Origin: an uncultured Collinsella sp.
Lineage (GTDB): Bacteria; Actinomycetota; Coriobacteriia; Coriobacteriales; Coriobacteriaceae
DNA length: 64,000 nucleotides
Assembly (NCBI GenBank): GCA_900541235.1
Contig: UQIW01000010.1
Span: 1-64,000 of the forward strand
Direction of reading: 5' to 3'
The translations under genes and the position numbers were made by a program. Below are positions 42,055 through 50,831 of this stretch, piece after piece. Position 1 is the first letter of the stretch. Each line of letters starts with the position of its first letter. The notes under the pieces were generated by a model. It saw only the letters and a program-made list of their open reading frames with translations, was not told where the DNA came from and ran no database searches.

Positions 42055-43947
42055 TTACTGTTGCTTGGGCATCAGCGGATTCTCGCGCGTGAGGAGGTTC
42101 ATGAACTCCTCGCCCGTGATGGTCTCCTTCTTATACAGATAACGAGCCAGCTCGTGGAGCTTAAACTTGTTCTCCTTCAGAATCTGCAAAGCGCGGTCGT
42201 GCGCATCCTCGATCAGCTTGGCGACAATCGCGTCCACACGCTCGGCCGTACCGGGGGCGCAGGTGAGCGACGTGTCCTGATTGAGATACGCGTTCTGCAC
42301 GGTACCGAGCGCCATCATGCCAAACTCGTCGGACATACCAAAGCGCGTCACCATATTACGGGCGAGCTTGGTGGCCTGCTCGATATCGTTGGCGGCGCCG
42401 GTCGTCATCTCGCCAAAGATGAGCTCCTCGGCCGCGCGACCACCGCAGTAGACGGCGAGCTTATCCAGGACCTCCTGGCGCGTGGTCAGGAAGCGCTCGT
42501 CCTCCTCGACCTGCATGGTGTAGCCCAGGGCACCGCTCGTGCGCGGAACGATGGTGATCTTCGTGACCGGCGCAGAGCCCTTCTGGCGAGCGGCAACAAT
42601 GGCATGGCCGATCTCATGGTAGGAAACGACCTGCTTCTCGTGGTCGGAAAGCACCGTGGACTTACGCTGTTGGCCGGCAATGACGACCTCCACCGACTCC
42701 TCGAAGTCGTCCTGGGTTGCACGCTTGCGACCTTCGCGAACGGCGCGCAGGGCGCCCTCGTTGATGATATTGGCCAGGTCGGCGCCCGAGGCACCGGGCG
42801 TGGCGCGGGCAATCGCGGTCAGATCGATCGGCGGCTCGGTCTTCACACTCTTGGCGTGAAGCTCGAGAATGTTCTTACGGCCGGTCAGATCGGGCAACTC
42901 GACGGGGATGCGGCGGTCAAAACGACCGGGGCGCAGCAGCGCCGAATCGAGACTGTCGGGGCGATTGGTTGCGGCAAGGACAACGATACCCTTGTGGTTA
43001 TCGAAGCCATCCATCTCGGTCAGCAACTGATTGAGCGTCTGCTCACGCTCGTCGTTGCCGCTAAAACCGCCGCCATCGCGCTTCTTACCGATGGTATCGA
43101 TCTCGTCGATAAACACGATGCACGGGGCCTTTTCCTTGGCCTGCTTAAAAAGGTCACGCACCTTGGCGGCGCCACGGCCGACGAACATCTCGACGAACTC
43201 AGAACCCGAAATGCTAAAGAACGGAACACCAGCCTCGCCGGCAACAGCCTTGGCTAGCAGGGTCTTACCGGTACCCGGAGGGCCAACAAGGAGAGCACCG
43301 CGCGGCAGCTTGGCGCCAATCTCCTCGTAGCGCTGCGGCTTCTCCAGAAAGTCGACGACCTCCTTGAGGGACTCCTTGGCCTCTTCCTGGCCGGCGACGT
43401 CCTTAAAGGTCACGCCCACGTCCTTGGAGGCGATCACGCGCGCGCCGGACTTACCCAGTCCGCCGCCGCCAAAACCGCCACCGCCAAAGTTCATCGACGG
43501 GCCGTCATCGCCCATAGCCTTCTTCATGCGGCGGTTGAGCCACCAACCAATGAGGAAGAAAATCGCCATGGGAAGAATGAGTGTGAGCAGGTAGTAGGTC
43601 ATCAAACCCGAGCTCTTATCGGGAACGACCGACTCCAGCGAAGCGCCAGACTCAAGCACGCGATCGGTAAAGCCCGCATCGTTCGGCACACCGGTCGTCT
43701 TATAGGCGATGTTCTCGTCCTCGCCCTTCTTGGTGTAATAAATCGAGTAATCGTCCGTGTTGTACTCGACCTTGTCGACACTCTTCTTATCGAGCGCTTT
43801 GACAAACGTCGAGTAATCGGTCTTCGTAATCTGCTGCGTGTGACCGATGTTAGGGAACAGAACGGTCGAGAGCACGAGGTAGACGACGAAGGCGATGAGC
43901 ACGTAGAGGATCATATTCCGTCTACGCTTGTTGTCATCCATCTCCAT
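42055..43947 (-). CDS. ftsH: ATP-dependent zinc metalloprotease FtsH
   Basis: A 630-residue membrane-anchored AAA+ protease for quality control of membrane and regulatory proteins. Two membrane segments (about 12-32 and 115-137) flank an extracytoplasmic domain. Walker A GPPGTGKT, Walker B CIVFIDEID, the second region ATNRPDSLDSALLRPGR and the zinc site HEIGH are all present. A glycine-rich stretch (FGGGGFGGGG) lies after the second helix. The ATG at 43947 has GGAG 9 bases upstream; another ATG at 43962 has none. Confidence 0.96.
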   Translation of the reverse strand: MEMDDNKRRRNMILYVLIAFVVYLVLSTVLFPNIGHTQQITKTDYSTFVKALDKKSVDKVEYNTDDYSIYYTKKGEDENIAYKTTGVPNDAGFTDRVLESGASLESVVPDKSSGLMTYYLLTLILPMAIFFLIGWWLNRRMKKAMGDDGPSMNFGGGGFGGGGLGKSGARVIASKDVGVTFKDVAGQEEAKESLKEVVDFLEKPQRYEEIGAKLPRGALLVGPPGTGKTLLAKAVAGEAGVPFFSISGSEFVEMFVGRGAAKVRDLFKQAKEKAPCIVFIDEIDTIGKKRDGGGFSGNDEREQTLNQLLTEMDGFDNHKGIVVLAATNRPDSLDSALLRPGRFDRRIPVELPDLTGRKNILELHAKSVKTEPPIDLTAIARATPGASGADLANIINEGALRAVREGRKRATQDDFEESVEVVIAGQQRKSTVLSDHEKQVVSYHEIGHAIVAARQKGSAPVTKITIVPRTSGALGYTMQVEEDERFLTTRQEVLDKLAVYCGGRAAEELIFGEMTTGAANDIEQATKLARNMVTRFGMSDEFGMMALGTVQNAYLNQDTSLTCAPGTAERVDAIVAKLIEDAHDRALQILKENKFKLHELARYLYKKETITGEEFMNLLTRENPLMPKQQ

Positions 43948-44039
43948 CTGCTTGAACTCCATCTACTGGGGTTGATAATGCTTTCTAGAATACCCAACCC
44001 AAGCGACGATAAACCGACGCCGGGCACGAAAGGACAGAG

Positions 44040-44287
44040 ATGGCATCACTGGAAGTCGGCAAGGTTCAAATCTATACGGGCGACGGCAAGGGCAAGACGA
44101 CGGCTGCGTTGGGGCGCGAGAGGATGTCGAGGAACTGATTGCGATAAAGCCCGCCACCACGGAGCTCGTGCTCACCGGCCGCGGGCTGCTGCCGTTGGCC
44201 TACCTCGCGGACTTAGTCACCGAAATGCGCCCCGTCAAACACTACTTCGACGAAGGCCTCCTAGCCCGCCAAGGCATCGAATACTAA
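44040..44287 (+). pseudogene. Internally deleted cobO/btuR (corrinoid adenosyltransferase) remnant
   Basis: The ATG at 44040 (AAAGGA 7 bases upstream) opens a frame whose first 25 residues, with QIYTGDGKGKTTAALG, are the P-loop start of ATP:corrinoid adenosyltransferase. That frame stops at 44136-44138 after 32 codons. In another frame, 44126-44287 encodes the C-terminus of the same enzyme: VEELIAIKPATTELVLTGRG, then LADLVTEMRPVKHYF and a final GIEY. The middle of the gene (about 80 or more residues) is missing and the ends are out of frame. So the gene is broken by a deletion; a functional copy, if any, must be elsewhere. Confidence 0.85.
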
Positions 44288-44374
44288 TTGATCCGAAGGG
44301 GACAGAGGAAAACGGGTCATCGACATCACGACGGAGAGCAATGATCCATTTTCCTCCGCCCCAAGGGATCATTA
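44285..44374. repeat. 90-bp imperfect inverted repeat between cobO remnant and MATE gene
   Basis: Arms of about 35 bases: TGATCCGAAGGGGACAGAGG on the left, matched inversely by TGATCCCTTGGGGCGGAGG on the right, each continuing AAAA(C/T)GG(G/A)TCAT. The central 20 bases are unpaired. It overlaps the stop codons of both flanking genes. No T-run is present. The AAGGGGACAG phrase also occurs in the loop of the terminator at 33841-33881. It looks like a REP/MITE-type element. Confidence 0.6.
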
Positions 44375-45721
44375 GGCAGTGGCGCGGCCTAGCCAGTTGC
44401 CGCTGTGGTGGTAGATGGTGAACATCGCGGCCGTAATGAACCAGGTTACGGGGTAGACCAGCAGCAGGTGCTCAAGCGACGGATCGAACGGCATAATCGC
44501 AAACACCCAGATCACCCTGAGCACGACGGTGCCAAAGATGGTGAGCATCATAGGCTGCAAGCTCACGCCGGCGCCGCGGATGGAACCCGAGGCGTTCTCG
44601 ATAATCGAGAAAATCGCATAGAACGGCGCAATGAAATGGAGGATGGTCGTGGTGTACGCCGAAATCGAAGCATCGTCGACAAACAGGCGCGACAACGGAC
44701 CCGAGAACACCAGCAGCACGGCAGACAGGCCACCAATGAGCATAAACGACAGCACGAGCGACGTATGGTAGCCCTTTCGCATGCGCTCGTAGTTGCGCGC
44801 GCCAAAGTTCTGTGCCGAGAACGTGGTAATCGACACGCCAAGCGCCTCGGTAACCATCCAGACAATGCCATCCAGGCGGCCCGAAAGACCCCAAGCCGTG
44901 GTGACATCGGCACCAAACGAGTTGACCGACACCTGAATCAAAACGTTGGAAATCGAATACGCAGCAGACTGAAAGCCAAGCGGCAGACCACACGAAATCA
45001 TGCTCTTACAAATACCAGGATCAATGCCGAGTTTGGACAGTGAAAGCCGCCACGCACCCGGTGCGTGCATCATACGAATCACGATCATCGTGGCATTGGA
45101 GCAAATGGTCAGCGCCACCGCGATGCCGCAGCCCAGAGCCTCCATATGAAGTACGGCAACGAAGATGACATCCAGCACCGCATTAACAAGGCAGCCGGAA
45201 GCGATGATCACAGCGGGCCCGCGCGTGTCGCCCACGGCGCGCAGCAATGCCGTTCCCATATTGAGCAGCAGCGCCGCAACCATGGCGGCAAAATAGCAAC
45301 GGGCATAGGCCACGCCCTCGGCCAATAGTTCATGCGGCGTATTCATAAGCACCAGCATGGGCTCAACGAACACTATGCCAAGAATCGAGAAAGCGATACC
45401 GCCCACCAGCGCGAGCGTCATGGCCGTGTGGACCGATCGGCTCAGGCGCTCGTCATCGTGCTGGCCAAAAAACTGACCGGTAATAACGGCACAGCCAGCA
45501 CCCACACCGACGCAAAAACCAATGCAGAGCTCGGTGAGCACCATCGTAGCTTGAATGCCACCTAGCGCGAGCTTGCCGCCAAACTGACCGACGATATAGG
45601 TACCGATAAGCGTGTAGGCCTGCTGAAAAAACGAACTAAAAAAGATGGGAACGCACAGCGAAAGCAGCTGCTGCCAAATAACACCCTGCGTTACATCGAT
45701 AGCCGTAGATTTCTTAGCCAC
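44372..45721 (-). CDS. MATE family efflux transporter
   Basis: A 449-residue membrane protein with twelve predicted helices in two related halves, typical of MATE exporters (LLSLCVPIFFSSFFQQAYTL start; second half begins MISCGLPLGFQSAAYSISN). Such proteins export drugs or metabolites using a sodium or proton gradient. The GTG at 45721 was chosen because GGGGAGG lies 5 bases upstream and no ATG fits. The last 5 codons end inside the inverted repeat. Substrate unknown. Confidence 0.9.
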   Translation of the reverse strand: MAKKSTAIDVTQGVIWQQLLSLCVPIFFSSFFQQAYTLIGTYIVGQFGGKLALGGIQATMVLTELCIGFCVGVGAGCAVITGQFFGQHDDERLSRSVHTAMTLALVGGIAFSILGIVFVEPMLVLMNTPHELLAEGVAYARCYFAAMVAALLLNMGTALLRAVGDTRGPAVIIASGCLVNAVLDVIFVAVLHMEALGCGIAVALTICSNATMIVIRMMHAPGAWRLSLSKLGIDPGICKSMISCGLPLGFQSAAYSISNVLIQVSVNSFGADVTTAWGLSGRLDGIVWMVTEALGVSITTFSAQNFGARNYERMRKGYHTSLVLSFMLIGGLSAVLLVFSGPLSRLFVDDASISAYTTTILHFIAPFYAIFSIIENASGSIRGAGVSLQPMMLTIFGTVVLRVIWVFAIMPFDPSLEHLLLVYPVTWFITAAMFTIYHHSGNWLGRATA

Positions 45722-45846
45722 ACGCCCTCCCCAAAAGCGTACGTCAACCGACAAAACAGTAATTAAAGACCTAAGCTAATAGCAGCTTAGCACCGACCGA
45801 CGTCGACCGAAACACCCCGAGTCAGAGCCCGGTGCAAACTATCTGC

Positions 45847-46761
45847 CTAGTGATACAGCCCCGGCTGGTAGTGATACTCGTTGCTCACGTGCGGGCACAG
45901 CTGCCAAAAGGCGACGGCACTCGCCGCGGCCACGTTGAGCGAATCGACCCCGTGCGCCATCGGAATGCGCACGGCTCGGTCACAGCCCGCGATAGTCTTG
46001 GCGCCCAGGCCGGCACCCTCGGTGCCCATAAAGATCGCCAGGCGATCAACCTCCTGCAGCGCAGGATCGTCCAGCGAAACGGAGTCGTCCGTCAGCGCCA
46101 TCGCAGCGCACGAAAAACCGGCTTCGTGCAGTGCCGCCAGGCCATCATGCGGCCACACACGAGCCTCGCTGCCAATACGCGTCCACGGCACCTGAAACAC
46201 CGTGCCCATGCTCACGCGGGCCGAGCGACGGTACAGCGGGTCGCAGCACGTCGGACTGACCAAAATACCGTCGACATTGAGCGCGGCGGCCGAGCGGAAA
46301 ATCGCACCCACGTTCGTGTGGTCGACAATACCCTCGAGCACGCACACGCGCACCGGGCGCTCCCCCGCCGCCTCGACGACGCCACCCAAGAACTCATCAA
46401 CCGGAATCTGACGCGGGCGACGGAACGCCGCCAGCGCGCCGCGCGTCACGTTAAAGCCCGTCAACTGCTCCATGAGCTCCATGGAGGCCACGAACACGGG
46501 AACCGGACCCGCTCCCTCGCGCACGACAAGCTGGTCAAACAGCGGCATCATCTGGTCGAGCCAGCGCTCGCCCAGAAGAAAGCTCACCGGCTCATATCCG
46601 GCGCGAACCGCACGCTCGATGACCTTGGCACTCTCAGCGATAAAAATGCCCTTCTGCGGCTCCAGCACGCAGCGAAGCTCACGCTCGGTCAGTCGCACGT
46701 AGGCATCGAGCCGCTCGTCCTCGAGCGAATCAATTCGCAGAACCTCAACGGCATCAGTCAT
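45847..46761 (-). CDS. TrmH/SpoU-family RNA 2'-O-methyltransferase
   Basis: A 304-residue SPOUT methyltransferase. The N-terminal substrate domain (about 1-130, with FIAESAKVIERAV) precedes the knotted domain with VDHTNVGAIFRSAAAL, the SAM loop IFMGTEGAGLG and the closing IPMAHGVDSLNVAAASAVAF. It should modify a ribose in rRNA or tRNA; the site is not known. The ATG at 46761 was preferred to 46794, which has no ribosome site. Confidence 0.9.
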   Translation of the reverse strand: MTDAVEVLRIDSLEDERLDAYVRLTERELRCVLEPQKGIFIAESAKVIERAVRAGYEPVSFLLGERWLDQMMPLFDQLVVREGAGPVPVFVASMELMEQLTGFNVTRGALAAFRRPRQIPVDEFLGGVVEAAGERPVRVCVLEGIVDHTNVGAIFRSAAALNVDGILVSPTCCDPLYRRSARVSMGTVFQVPWTRIGSEARVWPHDGLAALHEAGFSCAAMALTDDSVSLDDPALQEVDRLAIFMGTEGAGLGAKTIAGCDRAVRIPMAHGVDSLNVAAASAVAFWQLCPHVSNEYHYQPGLYH

Positions 46762-46870
46762 AGCAGCCAGCCCGCACCCTTCTTTACAGCACATCTATAC
46801 CAAACGAGGCGACGCTAAGCGCCGCCCCATGCATTCAATCAACCCGATGATACCGTTCACGCCAGACGAT

Positions 46871-47389
46871 TTACGCCTCGATGCGACGATACGTCACGAA
46901 CTCATAATCGACGCCCTCGTCACCCTCACCGGCGGCAATCGTCGCGACCCCGCTACGCTGCGCAATCTCCCACGCAGGATCGGCTTCCAAATCGGGAAAG
47001 TACGTATCCACGACATGGACGCAGTGGTTATGCGTGACCTCGGCCTCGACGCAATACGGCAAAAAATGCCGATAGACATCGCCGCCACCGATCACCCAGG
47101 CAACGGGCTCATCGGCAACCGCGGCGAGCGCCTCGTCGATACTATGCACCACGTCGACGCCCTCGGGGGCAAAGCTCTCGTCGCGGGTGAGCACGATATT
47201 GCGGCGGTTCTTGAGCGGACGCCCGCCGGGAAAACTCAGCAGGGTCTTGCGTCCCATGATAACCGGGCAGCCCTTGGTGCAGGCCACAAAATGGCGCATA
47301 TCGGCGCGATTGGACACCACCATGTCGCCCTCGCACCCAATGCCCCAATCGTCACACACGGCGACGATAGCAGATAGCTTACACGTCAT
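46871..47389 (-). CDS. folA: Dihydrofolate reductase
   Basis: A 172-residue enzyme that reduces dihydrofolate with NADPH. The fold is clear: AIVAVCDDWGIG, the catalytic acid Asp30 in NRADMRHF, VIMGRKTLLS and the NADPH loop WVIGGGDVYRHFLP. The usual LPW segment of the Met20 loop is replaced by MVVS (23-26), so the conserved Pro and Trp are lost. It follows thyA directly (thyA stop at 47399), the usual dTMP cycle pair. The ATG at 47389 has TAGGTGG close upstream; GTG codons at 47398 and 47395 are alternatives. Confidence 0.9.
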   Translation of the reverse strand: MTCKLSAIVAVCDDWGIGCEGDMVVSNRADMRHFVACTKGCPVIMGRKTLLSFPGGRPLKNRRNIVLTRDESFAPEGVDVVHSIDEALAAVADEPVAWVIGGGDVYRHFLPYCVEAEVTHNHCVHVVDTYFPDLEADPAWEIAQRSGVATIAAGEGDEGVDYEFVTYRRIEA

Positions 47390-47398
47390 GAGCACCAC

Positions 47399-48247
47399 CT
47401 ACACCGCAATGGGAATGTTCTTGACCTGCGGGCCGTGCTCATAGCCCTCGACGATCAGGTCATCGGTCGTAAACGCATAGAAGTCATGCACATCGGGGTT
47501 GAGCGTTACCTTGGGTGCCGCAAACTGCGGACGCTCGATAAGCTCGCGGACGATATCGACATGACGATCATAGATATGGGCGTCGGCGATCACGTGCAGC
47601 AGCTCACCGGGAATCATATCGACCGACTGCGCGACCATCATCAGCAAAATGGCGTACTGGCACACGTTCCAGTTGTTCGCGGCCAAAATGTCCTGGCTGC
47701 GCTGATTGAGAATCATGTTGAGCGTCGGCTTGTCGTCCAGAGGACGCTGCGTCACGTTATAGGTCACGCTATAGGCGCACGGATAAAGGTGCATCTCGGA
47801 CAGATCGCTAAACACGTACGTATTGGTCATAATGCGGCGACTATACGGCGTGTGCTTAAGGTCGTACAGCACACGGTCCATCTGGTCGAAGTCGCCCTCG
47901 GCGTAATGGCTCTTCTGACCAATCTGATAGCCGTAGGCTTTACCGATGGAACCGGTCTCATCGGCCCACTCATCCCAGATATGGCTGTTGAGATCATGCA
48001 CGTTATTGGACTTCTTTTGATAGATCCACAGAATCTCGTCCATGGCAGACTTAAGCGCCGTACGACGCAGGGTGAGCGCGGGGAACTCCTCGCGCAGATC
48101 ATAGCGCGCCGTGACACCAAAGTTTTTAATGGTATAGGCAGGGGTGCCGTCCTCCCACACCGGACGGACCTTTTGGCCCTCGGTGGTGGTGCCATGATCC
48201 AAGATATCGCGGCACATGGTTACAAACTGCTGATCAGCTTTGCTCAT
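47399..48247 (-). CDS. thyA: Thymidylate synthase
   Basis: A 282-residue enzyme that methylates dUMP to dTMP using methylene-tetrahydrofolate. The nucleophile Cys is in HLYPCAYSVTYNVTQRPLD, phosphate-binding arginines are in SRRIMTN and NQRSQDIL, and the dUMP/folate contacts NWNVCQYAILL and HIYDRHVD follow. Sequence around the Cys differs from the E. coli type (PCAY instead of PCH) but fits the YPCAYS subgroup. AGGAGGG precedes the ATG at 48247; in-frame codons further up lie in non-coding DNA. Confidence 0.94.
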   Translation of the reverse strand: MSKADQQFVTMCRDILDHGTTTEGQKVRPVWEDGTPAYTIKNFGVTARYDLREEFPALTLRRTALKSAMDEILWIYQKKSNNVHDLNSHIWDEWADETGSIGKAYGYQIGQKSHYAEGDFDQMDRVLYDLKHTPYSRRIMTNTYVFSDLSEMHLYPCAYSVTYNVTQRPLDDKPTLNMILNQRSQDILAANNWNVCQYAILLMMVAQSVDMIPGELLHVIADAHIYDRHVDIVRELIERPQFAAPKVTLNPDVHDFYAFTTDDLIVEGYEHGPQVKNIPIAV

Positions 48248-48382
48248 TGACCCTCCTGTCAGTCGCCTATAAGCGAGATTTATTGTAGCCCAGGCGCGCG
48301 AGTGTCGAATTGGACACTTAGTCCGGCACACGCAATGCACGGCAGCGCGGCTCCGCAAGCGGCAACGAGGCATCTTAGCATT

Positions 48383-48451
48383 TTTCTGACATATGCCAGA
48401 AATGCCTTGCGCCCAACGACTAACGCGTTATCCTATTGTTGACATATGTCA
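48383..48451. promoter_or_regulatory. Twin palindromic operator candidates before the DUF134 fusion
   Basis: TTTCTGACATATGCCAGAAA (48383-48402) is a near-perfect palindrome. TGACATATGTCA (48440-48451) is a perfect 12-base palindrome with the same core. Centres are 53 bases apart, about five helical turns. The second site ends 14 bases before the ATG and would block the promoter or early transcription. Since the gene encodes a DNA-binding DUF134 domain, autoregulation is likely, but this is inference. Confidence 0.6.
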
Positions 48452-48465
48452 GATAAGGAGTGTGC

Positions 48466-49230
48466 ATGGCAGGAAGACGCGAAAAACTGCGCCGCGTCGG
48501 GATCATCCCCGAATACCGCGGCTTCACCCCCGATGGCCTGGCCAGCGGTGATGCCATCGACATGACCGTCGACGAGCTTGAGGTGCTGCGCCTGTGCGAC
48601 CTGGAAGGTCTCAACCAAGAGGCGGTCGCCCAGCAGATGGGCATCGCCCGTGCAACGGTGGCGGCCATTTGCAGCCGCGCGCATCGCAAGGTGGCCGATG
48701 CGCTGGTCAACGGACGAGCGCTCGTCATCGAGGGCGGCAATATCGCGTACTCCCCCATCGCCTCGACGACGGCCGCATGGCCAGCAAAGGAGGTCGGCAC
48801 CATGAGGGTGGCAACGACGTACGACAACGGCAACATCTTTATGCACTTTGGCCGCAGCGAGCAGTTCAAGATCTACGACATTCAGGACGGCAAGGTGCTC
48901 AACGAGCAGGTCGTGGGCACCGGCGGCACCGGCCACGGCGCCCTGGCGGGCCTGCTCGCCAACGGCGGTGTGGACACGCTCATCTGCGGCGGCATCGGCG
49001 GTGGCGCCATCAACGCGCTTGCCCAAGCCGGCATCACGGTATACGCAGGTGCCCAGGGCAGCTGCGACGCTTGCGTCGAAGCCCTCATCGCGGGCACGCT
49101 CGCGCAGACCGGCGAAGCCAACTGCGACTGCCACGGACACGACCACGAACACACCCACGAGCATGGCGAATCCTGCGGTTGCCATGGCCATCACGACCAC
49201 GAAGGCCACGAGGGCTGCGGCTGCCACTAA
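48466..49230 (+). CDS. DUF134 DNA-binding / NifX-type (FeMo-co biosynthesis) fusion protein
   Basis: A 254-residue fusion. Residues 1-95 are DUF134: RRVGIIPEYRGFTPDG, then a helix-turn-helix with LNQEAVAQQMGIARATVAAI (50-69). Residues about 113-215 are a dinitrogenase iron-molybdenum cofactor (NifX/NafY, MTH1175-like) domain with MRVATTYDNGNIFMHFGRSE and GGIGGGAINAL. The last 35 residues are a Cys/His-rich metal-binding tail (CDCHGHDHEH, CGCHGHHDHE). The two domains are more often separate neighbours. It may sense iron, molybdenum or an Fe-S cofactor and control its own gene. No nitrogenase or molybdenum genes are near. AAGGAG precedes the ATG at 48466. Confidence 0.85.
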   Translation: MAGRREKLRRVGIIPEYRGFTPDGLASGDAIDMTVDELEVLRLCDLEGLNQEAVAQQMGIARATVAAICSRAHRKVADALVNGRALVIEGGNIAYSPIASTTAAWPAKEVGTMRVATTYDNGNIFMHFGRSEQFKIYDIQDGKVLNEQVVGTGGTGHGALAGLLANGGVDTLICGGIGGGAINALAQAGITVYAGAQGSCDACVEALIAGTLAQTGEANCDCHGHDHEHTHEHGESCGCHGHHDHEGHEGCGCH

Positions 49231-49285
49231 CGGCAAGCGCCTCGGTGCCGACACACGCCACGCACACAACAAACTACGCAACAAC

Positions 49286-49325
49286 GGCGAAGGCCGCCTG
49301 GAACACCATCCAGGCGGCCTTCGCC
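49286..49325. terminator. Bidirectional hairpin between DUF134 fusion and ffh
   Basis: A perfect 16-base GC-rich stem, GGCGAAGGCCGCCTGG (49286-49301) with its complement at 49310-49325. It lies between convergent genes; T runs are weak, but stem strength and position favour termination. Confidence 0.75.
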
Positions 49326-49345
49326 ATACACGACTCAACTGGTCG

Positions 49346-50821
49346 TTACTTCTTATTGCGCATCTGCGCTTCCATCTGGCGCAGCAGGTCCATATCGGAC
49401 TTGGGGCCGCCCGTTCCTAGGCCACCCATACCGCCCAGGCCCATGGCATCCAGACCGGGAATATTGGGCATGCGCATCTTTTTGCCCTTTTTGCCCTTCT
49501 TACCCTTCTTGCCGCCGGCCTGCGCCTGATTGGCCATTGTGCGCATGCGGCCCATCATCTTATTCATCTCGCCCCACTGCTTCATAAGGCTGTTGACCTC
49601 GGTGGGGGTCACGCCGGCGCCCTTGGCGATGCGGGCGCGACGCTGGCCGTTGATAATGGAAGGACGCAGGCGCTCCTCCTTGGTCATCGACATGATGATG
49701 GCCTCGTTCTTGTCGAAGATGCCCTCGTCCAGGTTGCCGCCCATCTGGTTGAGCGCACGCTGGCCGCCGGGGAGCATGCCCAGGATGCCCTTCATGCCGC
49801 CCATCTTCTTGACGGCCTTCATCTGCTCGAGCATGTCGTTCATGGTGAAGCCCTCACGCAGCATGCGCTCGGCAGCCTCGAGCTGCTTGGCGTCAGCCGC
49901 CTCCTGGGCCTTCTCGATGATGCCGACGACGTCGCCCATGCCCAAGATGCGCTTGGCCATGCGGTCGGGGTAGAACGGCTCCAGCGAATCGGGCTTCTCG
50001 CCCATGCTAACAAACTTGATGGGCTTGCCGGTCACCTGGCGCACCGAAAGCGCGCCGCCGCCACGGGCGTCACCATCGAGCTTGGAGATGATCACGCCGT
50101 CAAAGTCGGTGCGCTCGGCAAACGTCGAGACGACGTTGACGATATCCTGGCCAGTCATGGCATCGACGACCATCAGCACCTGATCGGGCTTGACGGCCTT
50201 CTTGATATCCACGGCCTCCTGCATCATCTGCTCGTCGATCTGCAGGCGACCGGCGGTATCGACGATGACCACGTCGCGCAGGTGGTCGACGGCCTCCTGG
50301 ATGGCGCCCTTGGCGATATCGACCGGGTGCGCGCCGTCACCGCGGAAGACCGGCACGCCGATCTCGCCGCCGAGCGTTGCCAGCTGGTCGGCAGCGGCGG
50401 GGCGGTAGACGTCGCACGCGGCGAGCAGCGGCGAGCGACCCTGCTTCTTGAGCAGGTAGGCCAGCTTTACGGCTGCCGTAGTCTTACCGGAGCCCTGCAG
50501 GCCCACGAGCATGATGACGTTGGGGATGCGGTTGCTAAAGACGAGCTTGCTCTCGGTGGAACCGAGCATCTCGGTGAGCTCGTCGAGCACGATCTTGACG
50601 ACGTTTTGCGCCGGCGACAGCGACTCCATGACCTCGGCGGTCATGCAGCGCTCCTTGGTCTTGGCGACAAACTCCTTAACGACCTTGAAGTTGACGTCGG
50701 CCTCGAGTAGCGCCATGCGGATGTCGCGCATGGCCGAGGTGATATCGGCCTCGGTCAGCTTACCCTTGCCGCGCAGACGGTCAAATGTGTCGTTGAGGCG
50801 ATCGCTCAGAGAATCAAACAC
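49346..50821 (-). CDS. ffh: Signal recognition particle GTPase
   Basis: A 491-residue protein that binds signal sequences and SRP RNA and delivers ribosomes to FtsY. The N domain is followed by the GTPase with GLQGSGKTT, DVYRPAAADQL, DTAGRL and SKLDGDARGG. The C-terminal M domain is methionine-rich. After it comes a Lys/Gly run (KKGKKGKKGKK) and a Gly/Met-rich tail, somewhat longer than usual. ftsY lies 10 bases upstream. Confidence 0.96.
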   Translation of the reverse strand: MFDSLSDRLNDTFDRLRGKGKLTEADITSAMRDIRMALLEADVNFKVVKEFVAKTKERCMTAEVMESLSPAQNVVKIVLDELTEMLGSTESKLVFSNRIPNVIMLVGLQGSGKTTAAVKLAYLLKKQGRSPLLAACDVYRPAAADQLATLGGEIGVPVFRGDGAHPVDIAKGAIQEAVDHLRDVVIVDTAGRLQIDEQMMQEAVDIKKAVKPDQVLMVVDAMTGQDIVNVVSTFAERTDFDGVIISKLDGDARGGGALSVRQVTGKPIKFVSMGEKPDSLEPFYPDRMAKRILGMGDVVGIIEKAQEAADAKQLEAAERMLREGFTMNDMLEQMKAVKKMGGMKGILGMLPGGQRALNQMGGNLDEGIFDKNEAIIMSMTKEERLRPSIINGQRRARIAKGAGVTPTEVNSLMKQWGEMNKMMGRMRTMANQAQAGGKKGKKGKKGKKMRMPNIPGLDAMGLGGMGGLGTGGPKSDMDLLRQMEAQMRNKK

Positions 50822-50831
50822 TAGTCACTCC

